A stretch of DNA of 64,000 nt, taken from positions 124,001 through 188,000 of the forward strand of contig CAVUZJ010000006.1 of NCBI GenBank assembly GCA_963745975.1, read 5' to 3'. The notes under the pieces were generated by a model. The model did no database searches. It was not told the origin of the DNA and saw only the letters and a program-made list of their open reading frames with translations. The position numbers were made by a program, and so were the translations under genes. Positions 62,273 to 64,000 of the stretch are shown here, piece after piece. This DNA comes from JAKAWQ01 sp963745975 (GTDB taxonomy: Bacteria; Pseudomonadota; Alphaproteobacteria; Acetobacterales; Acetobacteraceae). Within the stretch, counting starts at the first letter, position 1, and the number at the start of each line of letters is the position of its first letter.

Positions 62273-63592
62273 CTATTCGCCGGCCGCGCGGGCGCTCGGG
62301 ACCCCGACCGGCGTCTCCACCCATACCGGCTCGCGGCCCTTCAACGGGATGATGAGCAGGCCGGCGCAGATGGCCATCCCAGCCGATACGGCCATGGCAA
62401 AGGAATACCCGTGTTGGACGATCAGGACGGCAGAGAGGACACCGCCGAAGACGCCGCCCAACCCCTTGGCGATGGCGTAGAGGATCCCGTAATTCGCGCC
62501 CGCCGCGACGGGGCCGTAATAATGGCCGATCGCCGCCGGGAACAACGCGAAGAGCGCGCCCCAGAAGAAGATCGCGAGAATTGCGGTGATGACGAACAGG
62601 ACGTCGCTGTGGACCGCTCCGGCACCGATGGTCAGGAACAGGAACACGCCGGTCAATATATAGGCCCAGATCATCGCCGTTTCGTAGCCGATGCGCTCGG
62701 AGATGGCGCCGAAGAAGAGACGGCCGAGGCCGTTGAAAATGGCGATGCCGCCCGCCGCCGCGGTCGCCGCGGCCGCCGCGAAGTGGAAGCTATCCGAATA
62801 CTTCACGACCTTGCTGACACCGGCGAGGCCGGCACCGGAGATCAGGATGAAGGAGGCGATCAGGATCCACATCTGCCAGGTCGACATCGCCTCCCCCAGG
62901 GTGAAGTTGTGCTCGGACGGCCGCCTGGTCACTTTGTCCGGAACCCAACCGGCCGGACGCCAGCCGGCCGGCGGATCCTTCATGAAGAGTGCCGCCACGA
63001 CGCAGACGCCGCCGATGATCACCGCCATCACATAGATGACATTGAAGAACACCTGATCGGGCGCGGTCTTGGGAATTGCCCGGATGGGGAAGATGAACGG
63101 CAGCGCCCCCCAGGAGAAGGCCCCGGCGATCAGACCTGCGATCAGGCCGCGCTTGTCGGGGAACCATTTGTTCGCCGTCGTGATGGCGGTGTTGTAGATG
63201 AAGCCGGCGAAGAAGCTGCCGATGCACCACACCACCAGCACCGGCCCGAAGGACGGGCCGCGTGCGGTGGCGTAGATCCCGATGCCCGCGATCAAGCCCG
63301 CGATCGCCGTCACCCACCGCGGCCCGAACCTGTCGCGCAGGACCCCGCCGGGCAGGGTGCCGACGGATTCGAGGACGACGAACAACGTGAACATCCACCC
63401 GATCTCTGTGTGCGACCAGTGGTAAAGACCGCCGATGTGGCCGGCCATCGAGCTCCAGGCATATTCGTAGGGGCTGATCACCGCCATCGAGAGAAAGGCG
63501 GCGACGAACACGACGTATCGGCTGTAGCCCAGGATCTCCCGATCGGTCGGGAAACCTACGTCGCTACCACTTGTTTTGGCTTGCATCGACAT
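62273..63592 (-). CDS. OFA family MFS transporter (oxalate/formate antiporter type)
   Basis: A 439-residue MFS transporter with 12 helices. OFA features are the N-terminal AVISPYEYAWSSMAGHIGG, VGTLPGGVLRDRFGPRWVTA after helix 2 and NTAITTANKWFPDKRGLIAG in helix 5. A second-half LGRLFFGAISERIGYE mirrors the first loop. Members exchange oxalate/formate or take up small acids. It is read towards the PAS gene and away from a GntR/FCD regulator, which may control it. Confidence 0.9.
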   Translation of the reverse strand: MSMQAKTSGSDVGFPTDREILGYSRYVVFVAAFLSMAVISPYEYAWSSMAGHIGGLYHWSHTEIGWMFTLFVVLESVGTLPGGVLRDRFGPRWVTAIAGLIAGIGIYATARGPSFGPVLVVWCIGSFFAGFIYNTAITTANKWFPDKRGLIAGLIAGAFSWGALPFIFPIRAIPKTAPDQVFFNVIYVMAVIIGGVCVVAALFMKDPPAGWRPAGWVPDKVTRRPSEHNFTLGEAMSTWQMWILIASFILISGAGLAGVSKVVKYSDSFHFAAAAATAAAGGIAIFNGLGRLFFGAISERIGYETAMIWAYILTGVFLFLTIGAGAVHSDVLFVITAILAIFFWGALFALFPAAIGHYYGPVAAGANYGILYAIAKGLGGVFGGVLSAVLIVQHGYSFAMAVSAGMAICAGLLIIPLKGREPVWVETPVGVPSARAAGE

Positions 63593-63679
63593 CTCCTCCT
63601 GTCTGGCCCGCCTTTTGGCCCGATTGCGTTGCCGCGGCGGGATCCGAATGGTTGGCGATGGCCGGGTTCGCGCCCCGGC

Positions 63680-64000
63680 TCAGCCGTAGCGGCGGCGTTG
63701 CGTCTCCCGCCCGTTTTCCGGCACGTCGTGCAGATGGTCTCCGTACTTCTCGACATGGGCGGCGAGGCCGAAGGTGTGCTCGCGCACCAGACGCGCCGCC
63801 CGATCGGCGTCGCGCTGCTCCAGCGCCTCGATGATGTTCATGTGATCGACGATCGAGCGCTGGGCACGATTGTCCTGGCGGATCGTCACGTCGCGAATCG
63901 CCCGCATGTGGATGAACAGGTTCTCCGTAAGCTCGGTCATCAGCTCGCAGCCCCCGAGGCAGATCAGCATCTTGTGGAATGCCATGTTCGCCTGCGAGTA
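63680..64000 (-). CDS. GntR/FCD family regulator, 5' end outside the window
   Basis: The C-terminal 106 codons of an FCD domain: QANMAFHKMLICLGGCELMT, then RSIVDHMNIIEALEQRDADR, in which the histidines of the metal/ligand site are visible. The N-terminal HTH lies beyond base 64000. It is upstream of the OFA transporter in the same direction and so is its probable regulator. Confidence 0.82.
   Translation of the reverse strand, partial: YSQANMAFHKMLICLGGCELMTELTENLFIHMRAIRDVTIRQDNRAQRSIVDHMNIIEALEQRDADRAARLVREHTFGLAAHVEKYGDHLHDVPENGRETQRRRYG

Noticed and set aside
1..64000. CRISPR arrays, tRNA or rRNA genes, riboswitches
   Set aside because: No regularly spaced repeats, no T-loop/acceptor patterns and no known aptamer cores were found by eye.

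Overview
The window is GC-rich, densely packed bacterial chromosome, most likely from an alphaproteobacterium of the Rhodospirillales/Acetobacterales type. The divergent anmK-tyrS pair, the OFA transporter, FCD-type GntR regulators, MNT/HepT and RES/Xre toxin-antitoxin modules and the many catabolic ABC operons fit this. No rRNA, tRNA or CRISPR was seen. The placement is an inference from gene content and composition, not a phylogeny.

Bases 1-13.2 kb hold ordinary metabolic genes: a PQQ-like propeller protein cut by the left edge, an AraC regulator, an AlaX-type editing hydrolase, a CaiB-type CoA-transferase coupled to an alpha/beta hydrolase, an HdeD-like membrane protein, a Nudix hydrolase, an Ldh-family dehydrogenase, a PLP decarboxylase, anmK/tyrS, and a DoxX protein beside an ICMT-like methyltransferase. 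A likely FNR/FixK box lies between the last two.

Bases 13.2-20.6 kb are a scarred accessory segment. They contain a twice-frameshifted hydrolase whose 3' end recurs 2.1 kb later, and an MNT/HepT module flanked by two integron attC-like sites. A ParD-type antitoxin gene there is split by a 105-bp palindromic element, with its ParE toxin frame intact. The rest is fabI, a VOC protein, an IS5-family insertion sequence, and remnants of a DUF3141-like gene, an EcsC-like gene (frameshifted) and a BKACE gene.

Bases 20.6-28.8 kb are a catabolic locus read leftwards: a binding protein, an ATPase with two nucleotide-binding domains and a permease made of two fused RbsC-like halves, all joined by ATGA overlaps. 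An SDR dehydrogenase and two tandem SMP-30 lactonase-like proteins follow. A divergent GntR/FCD regulator has a perfect palindrome at its promoter. A perfect parS-type centromere site lies at 28.9 kb. Together with a visible change of GC skew around 20 kb, it suggests that the window is close to a replication origin.

Bases 28.9-43.9 kb carry class I fumarase, PoxB, a FUSC membrane protein, a complete peptide/opine-type ABC operon (Tat-exported binding protein, two permeases, two ATPases), an AraC regulator, a HAD dehalogenase, an FAD oxidoreductase and a RES/Xre toxin-antitoxin pair.

Bases 44-64 kb carry a 1055-residue BNR/sortilin-like propeller protein, an orphan molybdopterin hydroxylase large subunit and a GreA/GreB-like factor. 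Next comes a tightly overlapped operon for a Hyf/complex-I-like membrane complex. Its large subunit has lost the NiFe ligands and no ferredoxin subunit is present, so it looks like an energy-converting hydrogenase-related (Ehr) complex. A small Xre regulator leads this operon. After it lie a frameshifted ADP-forming acyl-CoA synthetase with its acyl-CoA dehydrogenase and SDR partners, a MITE-like element that supplies the stop codon of a PAS protein, an OFA-family transporter, and a GntR/FCD regulator cut by the right edge.
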